Both the position numbers and the translations under genes were made by a program. Source: Thermococcus onnurineus NA1 (GTDB lineage Archaea; Methanobacteriota_B; Thermococci; Thermococcales; Thermococcaceae). From it: DNA of 64,000 nt. The stretch spans positions 1,364,001 to 1,428,000 of the forward strand of contig NC_011529.1 of the NCBI RefSeq assembly GCF_000018365.1. Direction: 5' to 3'. The notes under the pieces were generated by a model that made no database searches, had not been told where the DNA came from, and worked only from the letters and a program-made list of their open reading frames with translations. Of this stretch, positions 7,745 to 16,524 are shown piece by piece; position 1 is the first letter of the stretch; the number at the start of each line of letters is the position of its first letter.

Positions 7745-9444
7745 CTAACTATAACCGAGAAGCCTAAGGATATCGAGCGCTAAAAACGTTGCTATCGGAT
7801 CCCCCTGCTTGGGATTCTCGTAGGGAGCGTAGGAGAAAAAACCGTAGGGACACTTTCTCCGCTCAAGGGCCTTTACTATCTCTTCTTTGCCTTCAACTTT
7901 GGCCCCCATTGAATTTAGAGCCAGCAGCGCGTATCTAGTTATTGGCAGAGACCACCACAAGGCGCCGTTTCTGTTGGATTCAATAAACTTCACTGTCTTT
8001 CCATCCCTGTAACCGTACCCAAGCTCGTTGAGGATTAAAACTGAGTAAAGCGTTGTTTCGAGCCTAACAATTTTTATTTTGGATATTTTGCTGCCAAATC
8101 CACCATCATCATCCCTCAAGTCCAAAACGAAGGAGGTTACAGTTTCTTTCCATGATTCGTCGATTTCAATGCCCAGTTCCCTACTCGTTACAAGCAGATA
8201 GTATACATCCTTGAGGAGATAGTGGTTGTGATAAACAGCGGACAGATTCAGGTTGGTGATGAAGTTCTGCAAGCGGGGCTTTACAATCTTCTTAAGATTC
8301 TCATTGGGGACACCTAATACCCGTAAGGCTCTGTACTCTGCCCATATTGCACTCGGTTTGTCTTCGTCTGAAAGCTCTGAGAGCAGGTAGTCCTTGACTT
8401 TCTCCTCTCTTGGCACTGTAGAGTTCAGAAGTCCAAGGGTCATCACCGAGAAAGCTGTGTCCAACGGGTTCGGTATTATACTGTACGGAATCTCTATGAA
8501 ACCTCCCAAGGGACTCTCCAAAGACCGCAAGTAACGCACCGTGTCTGTCCCGACTTCTCCCCCAAGATATGTTATCGCTTCCACTGCCCAGTGGGTAGTG
8601 TCGATGTACCCCCTTTTGGCCCCATTCGTATCGGAGTACGAACCATCTGAGCACTTGTATTTGGAAATATCGGCCAATATTTCTCTCCTGAGTGTCTCGT
8701 TTTTGATGTTTTCTTCCTTCATAAAGCGCGCAAGAGTGTGAAGATCATAAAAGCCAAGGTTATTTACCTCACGGGATGCATCATCAAACACTGTTCTCGC
8801 CAGCTCATGCATTCTGGTGTAATTTGGTATCTCCGCAGGGGAATAGCCGGACATCACGAGAAGCTCCCTGAGCTGAAGAAAGTTCCACACAAAATTTAAG
8901 GAGTGCTCCGGCTTCAGGGAGAGCCAGAGGGACATGGAAACGTTCTTCGCAAGGGGGGAGTTCAGTAAAATAAGGCTTTTTGCATGCAAGAAAGTCTCGT
9001 TTGACTTCTTCATATCTTCAAGGATGAAGTTTTCAATGGTTTCCCTGCTTCCCAGACTCAAATTAAACTCCTTGAGGAGCGTTAACAGGTAATAGACATC
9101 AACAACGGAAAAATAATCCTGCCTGTTGTAGATCTCCCCCTCGTAGTCCTTCAAAAATTCCCGGGTTTTCTGGGGATGCGCAGGGCTCAGGTTCAGTAGA
9201 GCCAACGTCAGAACCCCGTGGTACGTCGCGTACAGGGTGGGGAGTATCGTAAAAGACACGTCACCGTCCCAGCCGCCCGTAACCGGATCCTGGGCAAGTT
9301 CAAGGCGTCTTACCGTCCAGTTCCCCCAGGAAGGGCTTATCACTCCCTGAGCGGTCGGTTTTTCAGTGTGGGGGACTTTTGTTAAGGCCACAATAGCCGC
9401 GACGCTCAATAAAATCAAGAGAGAGGAGAGAATTTTTTTCTCAT
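7745..9444 (-). CDS. Exported alpha/alpha-toroid-like protein, frameshift at an A7 run after the start
   Basis: About 565 residues. It has repeated helical units with G-G-[FW] turns (GGWDGDVSF, DGSYSD, GGFIEIP, GGFGSK, YGFFSY) resembling prenyltransferase/squalene-cyclase-type alpha/alpha toroids. The function is unknown. The only well-placed start is ATG 9442-9444 behind GAGGTGAG, but that frame stops after nine codons. The long frame is entered by one backward slip on A7 (9433-9439), read as A-AAA-AAA, giving a signal peptide beginning MRKKILSSLL. Without slippage the first long-frame start would be TTG at 9418, far from the ribosome-binding site. It starts 9 nt after the upstream secreted-protein gene and shares its operon and AT-rich composition. 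Confidence 0.7.
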
Positions 9445-9453
9445 TGTCTCACC

Positions 9454-10305
9454 TCAAAACGCAGAGGAGTCTACTGCCACGGATGTACTCGTATCGAGAC
9501 TTCTAAATACACCCTTTTTGACCTCAAATGTTGCTATAGGCTTAGAGCTTACCCTATAAATCCGCACCTTGAAATAATCATAAACCGTTAGTGTCCCGTC
9601 GTATGGATGGGATATTGAGTCGTAATTACTGACACTGTCTTCTCCAAAAGAACCATCTATTGAAACCCATGAACTACCGCCGGACACTTGAATCGATAGT
9701 CCCGGTGGAAGCGAGATAGTAACCCCTATGCTCCAACCGTCAGTGTATGTTTCTCCGTAGAACGACAATTTGTTGATCAACTTGATGCTCTTACAGTTGT
9801 ATTGGTAGGTAATGTAAGGTGGATATTCCATGATTGCTGTACTATAGGCATAGTGATACACGCTAAAGTCTACAGTTTCCACTGGATCGTAATAGTCTAT
9901 TCTAAATCTAGCAGAGAGTGCTGCACCTACCGATAGTTTTATTTTCTTGTTATCGTTTAGTTTAAGAGTTGTAACCCTGTAATTATAGTCAGATTTAGTT
10001 ATGACATTTCCATAGTTACTCTCTATTGTCACGTCATTCCATTTGTTCAAAACGCGCTTTACCATCAGTTGATTGACTTTTTCTAATATATCACCCCTAC
10101 CCACTTCCGAAGTTTGCCCTATAATTATCATTCCGTTGCTCATCTTTCTCAGTGGAACATTCACTCCATCAACCGTAATTTTCTCGTTGGTACTAATCTT
10201 TTCTGAAGCCTCTGGCGCTGGATACTGCTCTGCGTATACTGCCCTTCCTAAGGTTCCAACCATCAGCAGTCCAATTAGGACTGCTAGTAATGGCTTCCAT
10301 CGCAA
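9454..10305 (-). CDS. Secreted protein of unknown family
   Basis: A 283-residue exported protein: signal peptide about 1-25 (RWKPLLAVLIGLLMVG then AVYA), then a beta-rich domain full of Tyr, Ser and Thr, with no membrane anchor. I do not recognise a family. The frame opens at a GTG at 10314, but that codon lies inside the GAGGTGAG ribosome-binding site, so TTG at 10303-10305 is the better start. It is the first gene of a two-gene unit with the toroid-like exported protein. A leader region with TATA-like AT-rich sequence lies at 10320-10400. AT-richness suggests recent acquisition. Confidence 0.7.
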   Translation of the reverse strand: MRWKPLLAVLIGLLMVGTLGRAVYAEQYPAPEASEKISTNEKITVDGVNVPLRKMSNGMIIIGQTSEVGRGDILEKVNQLMVKRVLNKWNDVTIESNYGNVITKSDYNYRVTTLKLNDNKKIKLSVGAALSARFRIDYYDPVETVDFSVYHYAYSTAIMEYPPYITYQYNCKSIKLINKLSFYGETYTDGWSIGVTISLPPGLSIQVSGGSSWVSIDGSFGEDSVSNYDSISHPYDGTLTVYDYFKVRIYRVSSKPIATFEVKKGVFRSLDTSTSVAVDSSAF

Positions 10306-10536
10306 GTTGCTCACCTCATATAAGTTTCTGCATTACCACTTAAACAACTTGTCTTTATAAGTTTTTCCTTTTACTATAAGTAAATTTTCTTTGTTTTTTT
10401 TCGAGTACAAATTTTTTCAGACTCAATTTTTACTCTTAGAATGAACGAAAAGAAAGCAGAGTAAAGGGGTTGCATAGTCATGCAATAGCTAAACCCTTAT
10501 ATTCTCCCTCTTCCTCAGCTTTTCAGGTGAGATAGA

Positions 10537-11799
10537 ATGAGGGCAGTGGTTATAGGCTCCGGAATCGGCGGACTACTAACCGCATCATTCCTGGCTAAAA
10601 ACGGTTACGAAGTTACCCTTCTTGAAAAAGCACCCTACATCGGGGGGAGATGTACAAACCTAAACTACAAAGGCTTCGGTCTCTCAACCGGAGCGTTCCA
10701 CATGATACCCCACGGCGAAGATGGTCCTCTGGCCCATCTCCTTAAGCTCCTCGGTGCAGATGTTCAAATCGTGAACTCCAATCCAAAGGGCATGATCTTC
10801 TACGAGGGGAGAACCTTCTCCTACCGTGATGGCTGGAAATATCTCAGCCTCACTGAGAAGGCTAAAGCGACAAAGCTCCTGCTTGACATCAAGCGCGGGA
10901 AGCTGCCCCATAGAGAAGAAGCCGAGATGAGCGGCCGCGAGTGGATACGCGAGAGGGTTGGTGACAACGAGTTCGTTGACCTCTTCATCAAAAGCTTCCT
11001 CGGCTGGGCCGACAGCGTTCTGGACGTTCCAGCGATAGAGCTTGCCAAGGAGATAAAGGCCGCTTTGAGATGGGGCGGGCCTGGCTTAGTCAAGGGCGGC
11101 TGTAAGTCAATACCTGAGGCCCTCTCCGCGATAATCCGCATGAACGGCGGAAGGATACTCACAAAGAAGAAGGCGATCGAGGTTGACCACGAGGCCAAGA
11201 AAGTAATCACCGCCGATAACGAAGAGCTTACCTACGACGTGCTCATCTCCAACGTCGGGATAAAGGAGACGGTAAGCCTCATCGGAAGGGATGCCTTCGA
11301 TAAAGACTACCTCAAGCGGGTCGATTCTCTCAAGCCCAGCGAGGGAATAAAGTACAACGTCGCTTTGAAGGGAGAGACCAGGATTGGAAACACTGTCGTC
11401 TTCACCCTCGACACAGAGAGGATAAACGGCTACAACGAGCCGAGCTCGATAAATCCAGAGCTCGCTAAAGATGGCCACACCCTGATAATGCTCCACCACG
11501 CTTTGCAGAGCAGAAACGTCAAGGCCGAGCAGAAGAAGGGCATCGAGGACATCCACAGAATCTTTCCGAACCTTGACAAGGAGGGCGAGATACTGCTCGT
11601 TCAGACCTACCTCGGCGGGAACCCCGTGAACCGCGTAGCGAGTGGCCAGCTCGTCGAAGACTTCCCTATAAGAGATATTTACGTCGTCGGTGACGCCTAC
11701 AAGATGCCAGGTGGAATAGAGGTTGACGGCATAGCCCTAGGGGTCATGAGGACGCTCGAAAAGCTCGGCCTCGAAAGCTTCTCCGAGTGGTATCTGTGA
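10537..11799 (+). CDS. FAD/NAD(P)-dependent oxidoreductase, phytoene desaturase-like
   Basis: A 420-residue flavoprotein of the COG1233 group. The N-terminal Rossmann dinucleotide motif GSGIGGLLTASFLAKNG (residues about 7-23) is followed by the acidic end of beta-2 (LLEKAPYIGGRC). A C-terminal FAD-binding stretch reads DIYVVGDAYKMPGGIEVDG. Related archaeal proteins act on isoprenoid chains (carotenoid desaturation or saturation of lipid tails), but the substrate cannot be read here. It is probably monocistronic, with a TATA-like CTTATATT near 10496 and a GGTGAGA ribosome-binding site. Confidence 0.85.
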   Translation: MRAVVIGSGIGGLLTASFLAKNGYEVTLLEKAPYIGGRCTNLNYKGFGLSTGAFHMIPHGEDGPLAHLLKLLGADVQIVNSNPKGMIFYEGRTFSYRDGWKYLSLTEKAKATKLLLDIKRGKLPHREEAEMSGREWIRERVGDNEFVDLFIKSFLGWADSVLDVPAIELAKEIKAALRWGGPGLVKGGCKSIPEALSAIIRMNGGRILTKKKAIEVDHEAKKVITADNEELTYDVLISNVGIKETVSLIGRDAFDKDYLKRVDSLKPSEGIKYNVALKGETRIGNTVVFTLDTERINGYNEPSSINPELAKDGHTLIMLHHALQSRNVKAEQKKGIEDIHRIFPNLDKEGEILLVQTYLGGNPVNRVASGQLVEDFPIRDIYVVGDAYKMPGGIEVDGIALGVMRTLEKLGLESFSEWYL

Positions 11800-11919
11800 G
11801 CTTTCTTTCATTTTGTAAACATTTCCTAGAAAGTTCCGAAGCTTTTTCTAATGCACAAGGCTGAAGACTAAGGAACGCTTTTATTCCTTGAGACAAAGTT
11901 ATGCATGGAGGTGAGGCCT

Positions 11920-12867
11920 ATGAAGAGGGTAGTTATAGCTCTCGGCGGGAACGCGATTCTTCAGCGAGGTCAAAAGGGCACTTACGAGGAACAGATGACG
12001 AACGTCATGAAGACCGCAAAGCAAATCGTCGATATAATCCTCGATGGCGATTATGAGGTTGTAATCACCCATGGAAACGGCCCCCAGATTGGTGCCCTTC
12101 TCCTCCATATGGATGCTGGACAGCAGATTCACGGTATCCCAGCCCAGCCCATGGACGTTGCCGGAGCGATGACTCAGGGCCAGATAGGATACATGATCCA
12201 GCAGGCGATAAGAAACGAGCTAAAGAGGAGGGGCGTGGAGAGGCCCGTCGCCACCATAGTCACCCAGACGCTCGTTGACAAAAACGACCCGGCTTTCCAG
12301 AACCCGAGCAAGCCAGTCGGTCCGTTCTACGATGAGGAGACGGCAAAGAGGCTTGCAAAGGAGAAGGGCTGGACGGTCATCGAAGATTCCGGAAGGGGCT
12401 GGAGGCGCGTTGTGCCGAGTCCGGACCCGATAGGTCACGTCGAGACCCCTGTGATTCAGGATCTAGTTGAGAAGGGATTCATAGTCATAGCCAGCGGCGG
12501 CGGTGGCGTTCCCGTTATCGAGGAGGATGGAATGCTCAAGGGAGTTGAGGCCGTCATAGACAAAGACCTTGCCGGAGAGAAGCTCGCAGAAGAGGTAAAC
12601 GCCGACATCTTCATGATTCTAACCGACGTGAACGGTGCGGCGATAAACTACGGAAAGCCCGACGAGAAGTGGCTCGGAAGAGTTACCGTCGAAGAGCTCA
12701 AGCGCTACTATAATGAGGGCCACTTCAAGAAGGGCAGCATGGGGCCAAAGGTTCTCGCCGCTATACGCTTCGTCGAGTGGGGCGGCGAGAGGGCGGTTAT
12801 AGCCGCGCTGGATAAGGCCGTGGAAGCGCTTGAAGGCAAAACCGGGACTCAGGTCATAAAGGGCTGA
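11920..12867 (+). CDS. cpkA: Carbamate kinase
   Basis: Reversibly converts carbamoyl phosphate and ADP to carbamate and ATP. In Thermococcales the enzyme is also discussed as a carbamoyl-phosphate-forming activity. The 315-residue protein has the amino-acid-kinase start [20 protein letters not shown] and the glycine-rich segments [12 protein letters not shown] and [13 protein letters not shown] frame open from ATG 11905 exists, but ATG 11920 is directly behind GAGGTGAG and matches the family start. A TATA-like CTTTTATTCC lies near 11879. Confidence 0.96.
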   Translation: MKRVVIALGGNAILQRGQKGTYEEQMTNVMKTAKQIVDIILDGDYEVVITHGNGPQIGALLLHMDAGQQIHGIPAQPMDVAGAMTQGQIGYMIQQAIRNELKRRGVERPVATIVTQTLVDKNDPAFQNPSKPVGPFYDEETAKRLAKEKGWTVIEDSGRGWRRVVPSPDPIGHVETPVIQDLVEKGFIVIASGGGGVPVIEEDGMLKGVEAVIDKDLAGEKLAEEVNADIFMILTDVNGAAINYGKPDEKWLGRVTVEELKRYYNEGHFKKGSMGPKVLAAIRFVEWGGERAVIAALDKAVEALEGKTGTQVIKG

Positions 12868-12914
12868 ACCAAAGCCTATAAATATCTCTTCTTCCTTCTC
12901 TATTCGGTGGTAAC

Positions 12915-13757
12915 ATGGCTGATGCAACAACTGGATTCTTCGGCTCGCTCCTGTGGTGGCTGTTCTTTCTCTACCTGCTCCTCTGGCCCCAGATGCAGTA
13001 CAGGGGGCTGCAGATGGCAAGGGCTAGAATACTGCAGAGGCTCTCCAGAAAACGCGGCTCAACGGTCATAACGATGATACACAGACAGGAGAGCGTTGGG
13101 CTCTTCGGAATCCCGTTCTACAAGTTCATAAGCATCGAGGACAGCGAGGAAATTCTCAGGGCCATTAGGATGGCGCCGAAGGACAAGCCAATTGATCTGA
13201 TAATCCACACCCCAGGAGGCCTCGTGCTAGCGGCAACCCAGATAGCCAGAGCATTGAAGGATCATCCAGCGGAGACGAGGGTCATAGTACCCCACTATGC
13301 TATGAGCGGAGGAACACTCATAGCGCTCGCGGCTGACAAAATAATAATGGATCCGCACGCGGTTCTTGGACCTGTTGACCCACAGCTTGGCCAATATCCA
13401 GGGCCGAGCATAGTTAGAGCCGTCGAGAAGAAAGGCCCCGACAAGGTGGATGATCAGACCCTGATTCTGGCGGATGTGGCTGAAAAGGCCATAAAGCAGG
13501 TCAGAGACCTTGTCTTCGACCTCTTGAAAGACCGCTATGGAGAGGAAAAGGCTAAAGAACTCGCCCAAATACTGACCGAGGGCAGGTGGACTCATGACTA
13601 TCCGATAACATACGAACATGCCAAGGAACTCGGTCTCCACGTCGAGACAGGCGTCCCTGAGGAAGTGTATGCTCTTATGGAGCTCTATAAGCAGCCAATG
13701 AAGCAGCGGGGTACTGTTGAGTTTATGCCGTACACCCAAAAGGGTGAGAACCCCTAA
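12915..13757 (+). CDS. SDH-type Clp-fold serine protease, membrane-anchored
   Basis: A 280-residue member of the 'serine dehydrogenase proteinase' family (DUF114), with a ClpP/crotonase fold. One N-terminal membrane helix (about 10-32, LLWWLFFLYLLLWP) anchors a cytosolic catalytic domain. The oxyanion/Gly-rich strand IIHTPGGLVLAA and the likely nucleophile in YAMSGGTLIALAADKI are both present. It may act in membrane protein quality control by analogy with SppA/ClpP-fold enzymes; the substrate is unknown. The start follows GGTGGTAAC. Confidence 0.88.
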   Translation: MADATTGFFGSLLWWLFFLYLLLWPQMQYRGLQMARARILQRLSRKRGSTVITMIHRQESVGLFGIPFYKFISIEDSEEILRAIRMAPKDKPIDLIIHTPGGLVLAATQIARALKDHPAETRVIVPHYAMSGGTLIALAADKIIMDPHAVLGPVDPQLGQYPGPSIVRAVEKKGPDKVDDQTLILADVAEKAIKQVRDLVFDLLKDRYGEEKAKELAQILTEGRWTHDYPITYEHAKELGLHVETGVPEEVYALMELYKQPMKQRGTVEFMPYTQKGENP

Positions 13758-13763
13758 AGGCTT

Positions 13764-13792
13764 CATTTTTCCTTTACTTCCATTCCTTTTTT
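13764..13792 (+). terminator. T-rich termination region after the Clp-fold protease gene
   Basis: Successive T runs (ATTTTT, CTTTAC, CCTTTTTT) follow the stop codon without a stem. Euryarchaeal RNA polymerase commonly stops at such oligo-T stretches. A new promoter (TTTTTATTTA near 13820) begins just downstream. Confidence 0.45.
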
Positions 13793-13905
13793 GAACCAGT
13801 CTCAAAGTTTTAGCCAAAAAGTTTTTATTTACTCTCGCCGTTCACCTACCAGATGTCTTGGAGTAAGTTTACAGACTGTTCTAAAAAGAGGGAAGGGGAA
13901 GAGAG

Positions 13906-14808
13906 ATGCAAGTGAAAGTGGACCCAGAGGAAATTAAGAGGATCAAGAGGGAGATTGAGGCCCTGGAAAAGGAGAGAAACGAGATAAGGGCCAAACTTGA
14001 GGAACTCGAAAAAGAGCTTCAAATCTGGATTCAAAAACGAGATGAGAAGAATAACGAGGTAAAAGGGCTCCGCCAAAAAGGCAGGGAGTATAAAGCCAAG
14101 AGGGATGAAATCAACCAGCAGATTCAGGAGCTGAAGAAGAACCGCGAGGAAATCAACGCGAAGCTCGACCTCCTCTACCAGGAGATACTCGAGTACAGGA
14201 CCAAGAGGGACGAGTACAACCAGCTCAGAAGACTCAAGATGCCACCCGAGAAGATACAGGAGCGCATAGAGAAGCTTGAATGGGAGCTCCAGACCAACCC
14301 GAACATAACCCCAGAGCGCGAGAAGCAGATCGTCGACCAGATTCAGGTTCTCGCAACCGAGCTCGAGATAATACAGCAGGCTGGGAGGTTCCACAACAAG
14401 CTCGTCGAGACTAGGAAGAAGGTCGACCAGCTCAAGAAGGCAAGGAGAGCCATCAGCATGGAGATCCAGAAGCTAGCCAATCAGAGCCAGCAGTTCCACG
14501 AGCAGATGATAAAGGCCTTCAACCAGGCTGACGAGGTCAAGAAGGAGGCCGACGAGTACCACCAGAAGGTCGTCGAGCTCCGCGAAAAGATCAAGGAAGT
14601 CAGGAAGGAGCTCCGCGAGATCGAGAGGAAGATAAGGGAGTACGACGAGAAGCACAAGGAGCTCATTGCCTACAGACTCGTCGCCAGGATGCGCGCCAAG
14701 AAGGACGCCAGCTTCGAGAAGGCGGTTGAGGCACTCGAGAAGTTCAAGCGCGGCGAGAAGCTCACGCTGGACGAGCTGCTGCTCCTCCAGAGGTACAACC
14801 TCGTCTGA
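13906..14808 (+). CDS. Archaeal coiled-coil protein (COG1340-like)
   Basis: A 300-residue, almost entirely charged helical protein rich in Glu, Lys and Arg with heptad patterning from residue 5 to about 275. There are no membrane segments and no catalytic motif. It resembles the conserved archaeal coiled-coil family COG1340, whose role is not established. It lies 9 nt upstream of arcS on the same strand, so the two are probably co-transcribed and might be functionally linked to tRNA modification or translation; that link is inference. Start ATG follows a GGGGAAGAG purine tract. Confidence 0.85.
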   Translation: MQVKVDPEEIKRIKREIEALEKERNEIRAKLEELEKELQIWIQKRDEKNNEVKGLRQKGREYKAKRDEINQQIQELKKNREEINAKLDLLYQEILEYRTKRDEYNQLRRLKMPPEKIQERIEKLEWELQTNPNITPEREKQIVDQIQVLATELEIIQQAGRFHNKLVETRKKVDQLKKARRAISMEIQKLANQSQQFHEQMIKAFNQADEVKKEADEYHQKVVELREKIKEVRKELREIERKIREYDEKHKELIAYRLVARMRAKKDASFEKAVEALEKFKRGEKLTLDELLLLQRYNLV

Positions 14809-14817
14809 GGCCTGACC

Positions 14818-16524
14818 ATGGAGGTACTCAGGCACGAAGGCCCTGGAAGGCTGGGTCTCGTAAGGCTGGGAGAGTACTCCTTCAGAACTCCAGCTTTGGC
14901 AGGGGTAGATTTTACCCTCTCCCCGTTCAATTCCTTCTTCCACCCCAAAGAGCCGGGTGATTATGACTTCAACCTTGCTCCGGCAATACCTCTCGGCTTC
15001 TACACGCCGGACGAGGTTATCCAGAAGGCCATAGGAAGGCTCTGGAGCATAAATTATGAAGGATTCAACGCATTCTATCTGCCCGCACTCCGCCGGATGG
15101 AATACCTCCCCGAGTTCTTCAAAATAATCGAGCGCTATGGCTTTGAGGCAGTTTACCTCGGCAACTCGAAGATTCTTATCAGGGAATACCGCTACTTCGT
15201 GAGAATTTTAAGGGAAATCCGCGAGAGGTTTCCCAACATCATGATAATCGCCGATTTGGAACCATTCTTCTATCCACTGGCGGTTTATCTCGGTGTTGAT
15301 GCCTTCGACACCCGTTCGCTCAAGCTCTACGACTTTGCGGGCAAGGCCTTCACCCAGTACAGCCCCTTCATCTGGAAGGAAGGCGGGAACTCCCTTGACT
15401 TCGCCCGTGAGACAATCCTTCTCGTCAGAAAGGCCCTCGAAGAAGGCAAGCTCCGCTATCTGGTTGAGAACTTCTTCCCGACGCAGTACAACGCGGGCAT
15501 TCTCAGAATAGCCGATCTGGAGCACGGCGATTACCTCGAAAAATACACACCGATCCAGAAGGAGACGGTCTACTTCATCAGCGACGCCTCGATAAGGAGG
15601 CCTGAGGTAAAGCGCTGGCACTCCCGCGTGGTTGAGCGCTTCGTCCCGCCGAAAAACACCGAGATACTTCTCCTCTTCCCCTGCTCGGCCAAGAAGCCCT
15701 ATTCATTCTCGCGCTCCCACACGCTCTACCGCAAAGCTGTGAAAGAGGCGCTCGGCTCTGGCATTGCCAAAGTCCACGAGCTTATCCTTACCTCACCCTT
15801 CGGCGTCGTCCCGAGGGAGTGGGAGTGGCTGGCCAAGTACGACATAGTCGTCACCGGCCACTGGAGTGAGGAAGAGATCAAACCAGCGGCAGAGCTCCTC
15901 GCGAAGACGCTGGAGAAGTACCCGAAGGACGTTCCGATAATAGCCCACCTCGACGAGGCCTACGTCGAGATAGCCAAGATGGCCGCTGAAATGACAGGCA
16001 GGGAGATAATCTTCACCCGTGTTGAGAACGGGACCACGAGCAAGGAAAGTCTCAGGTCACTGACTGAAACCCTTAGAGAGTTCGAGCTTGAGGGAACAAA
16101 GGAGGACAGGACATACCGCTACTTCGAGGGCATAAGGAAGGTCTTTGACTTCTATTTTGGTATTGGCGCTGGAGAGGCCGTCCTGCCGGATAAAGGCCAG
16201 GTTAAGGGCTCCAAGATGCTTCGCCTCTTCGTCGACGGCCAGCAGACGGGAACTTATAAGGATGGCGTGATAAGCGTGACGCCCTTCGGCATGCAGAGGG
16301 TTTATGATGCAACCAAGTCCTACTGGGTGAAAATAGACTTTGACCTTCGCGGTGATGTCTTCGCAGTGGGTGTTGGCGAGGCCGATGAGAGGATCCGCCC
16401 AGGTGATATAGTAGGTATTGTCAGGGACGAGAAAGTCGTCGGTGTCGGCAAGGCCGTCCTCAGTGGCGAGGAGATGGTCAGGGCCAAGAAGGGCGTTGCC
16501 GTGAAGGTAAGGAAGAGGGCCTGA
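14818..16524 (+). CDS. arcS: Archaeosine synthase subunit ArcS
   Basis: Acts in conversion of preQ0 at position 15 of archaeal tRNA to archaeosine. It adds lysine to preQ0-tRNA, which a radical SAM partner (RaSEA) then cleaves in Thermococcus. The 568-residue protein has a TGT-like N-terminal domain lacking the usual TGT active site and the ArcS signature PCSAKKPYSFSRSH starting at residue 288. A C-terminal PUA domain (about 495-568) carries the typical GDIVGIV and VGVGKAVLSGEEM. RaSEA and TgtA are not in this window. The stop codon directly abuts the ago stop codon on the other strand. Confidence 0.93.
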   Translation: MEVLRHEGPGRLGLVRLGEYSFRTPALAGVDFTLSPFNSFFHPKEPGDYDFNLAPAIPLGFYTPDEVIQKAIGRLWSINYEGFNAFYLPALRRMEYLPEFFKIIERYGFEAVYLGNSKILIREYRYFVRILREIRERFPNIMIIADLEPFFYPLAVYLGVDAFDTRSLKLYDFAGKAFTQYSPFIWKEGGNSLDFARETILLVRKALEEGKLRYLVENFFPTQYNAGILRIADLEHGDYLEKYTPIQKETVYFISDASIRRPEVKRWHSRVVERFVPPKNTEILLLFPCSAKKPYSFSRSHTLYRKAVKEALGSGIAKVHELILTSPFGVVPREWEWLAKYDIVVTGHWSEEEIKPAAELLAKTLEKYPKDVPIIAHLDEAYVEIAKMAAEMTGREIIFTRVENGTTSKESLRSLTETLREFELEGTKEDRTYRYFEGIRKVFDFYFGIGAGEAVLPDKGQVKGSKMLRLFVDGQQTGTYKDGVISVTPFGMQRVYDATKSYWVKIDFDLRGDVFAVGVGEADERIRPGDIVGIVRDEKVVGVGKAVLSGEEMVRAKKGVAVKVRKRA

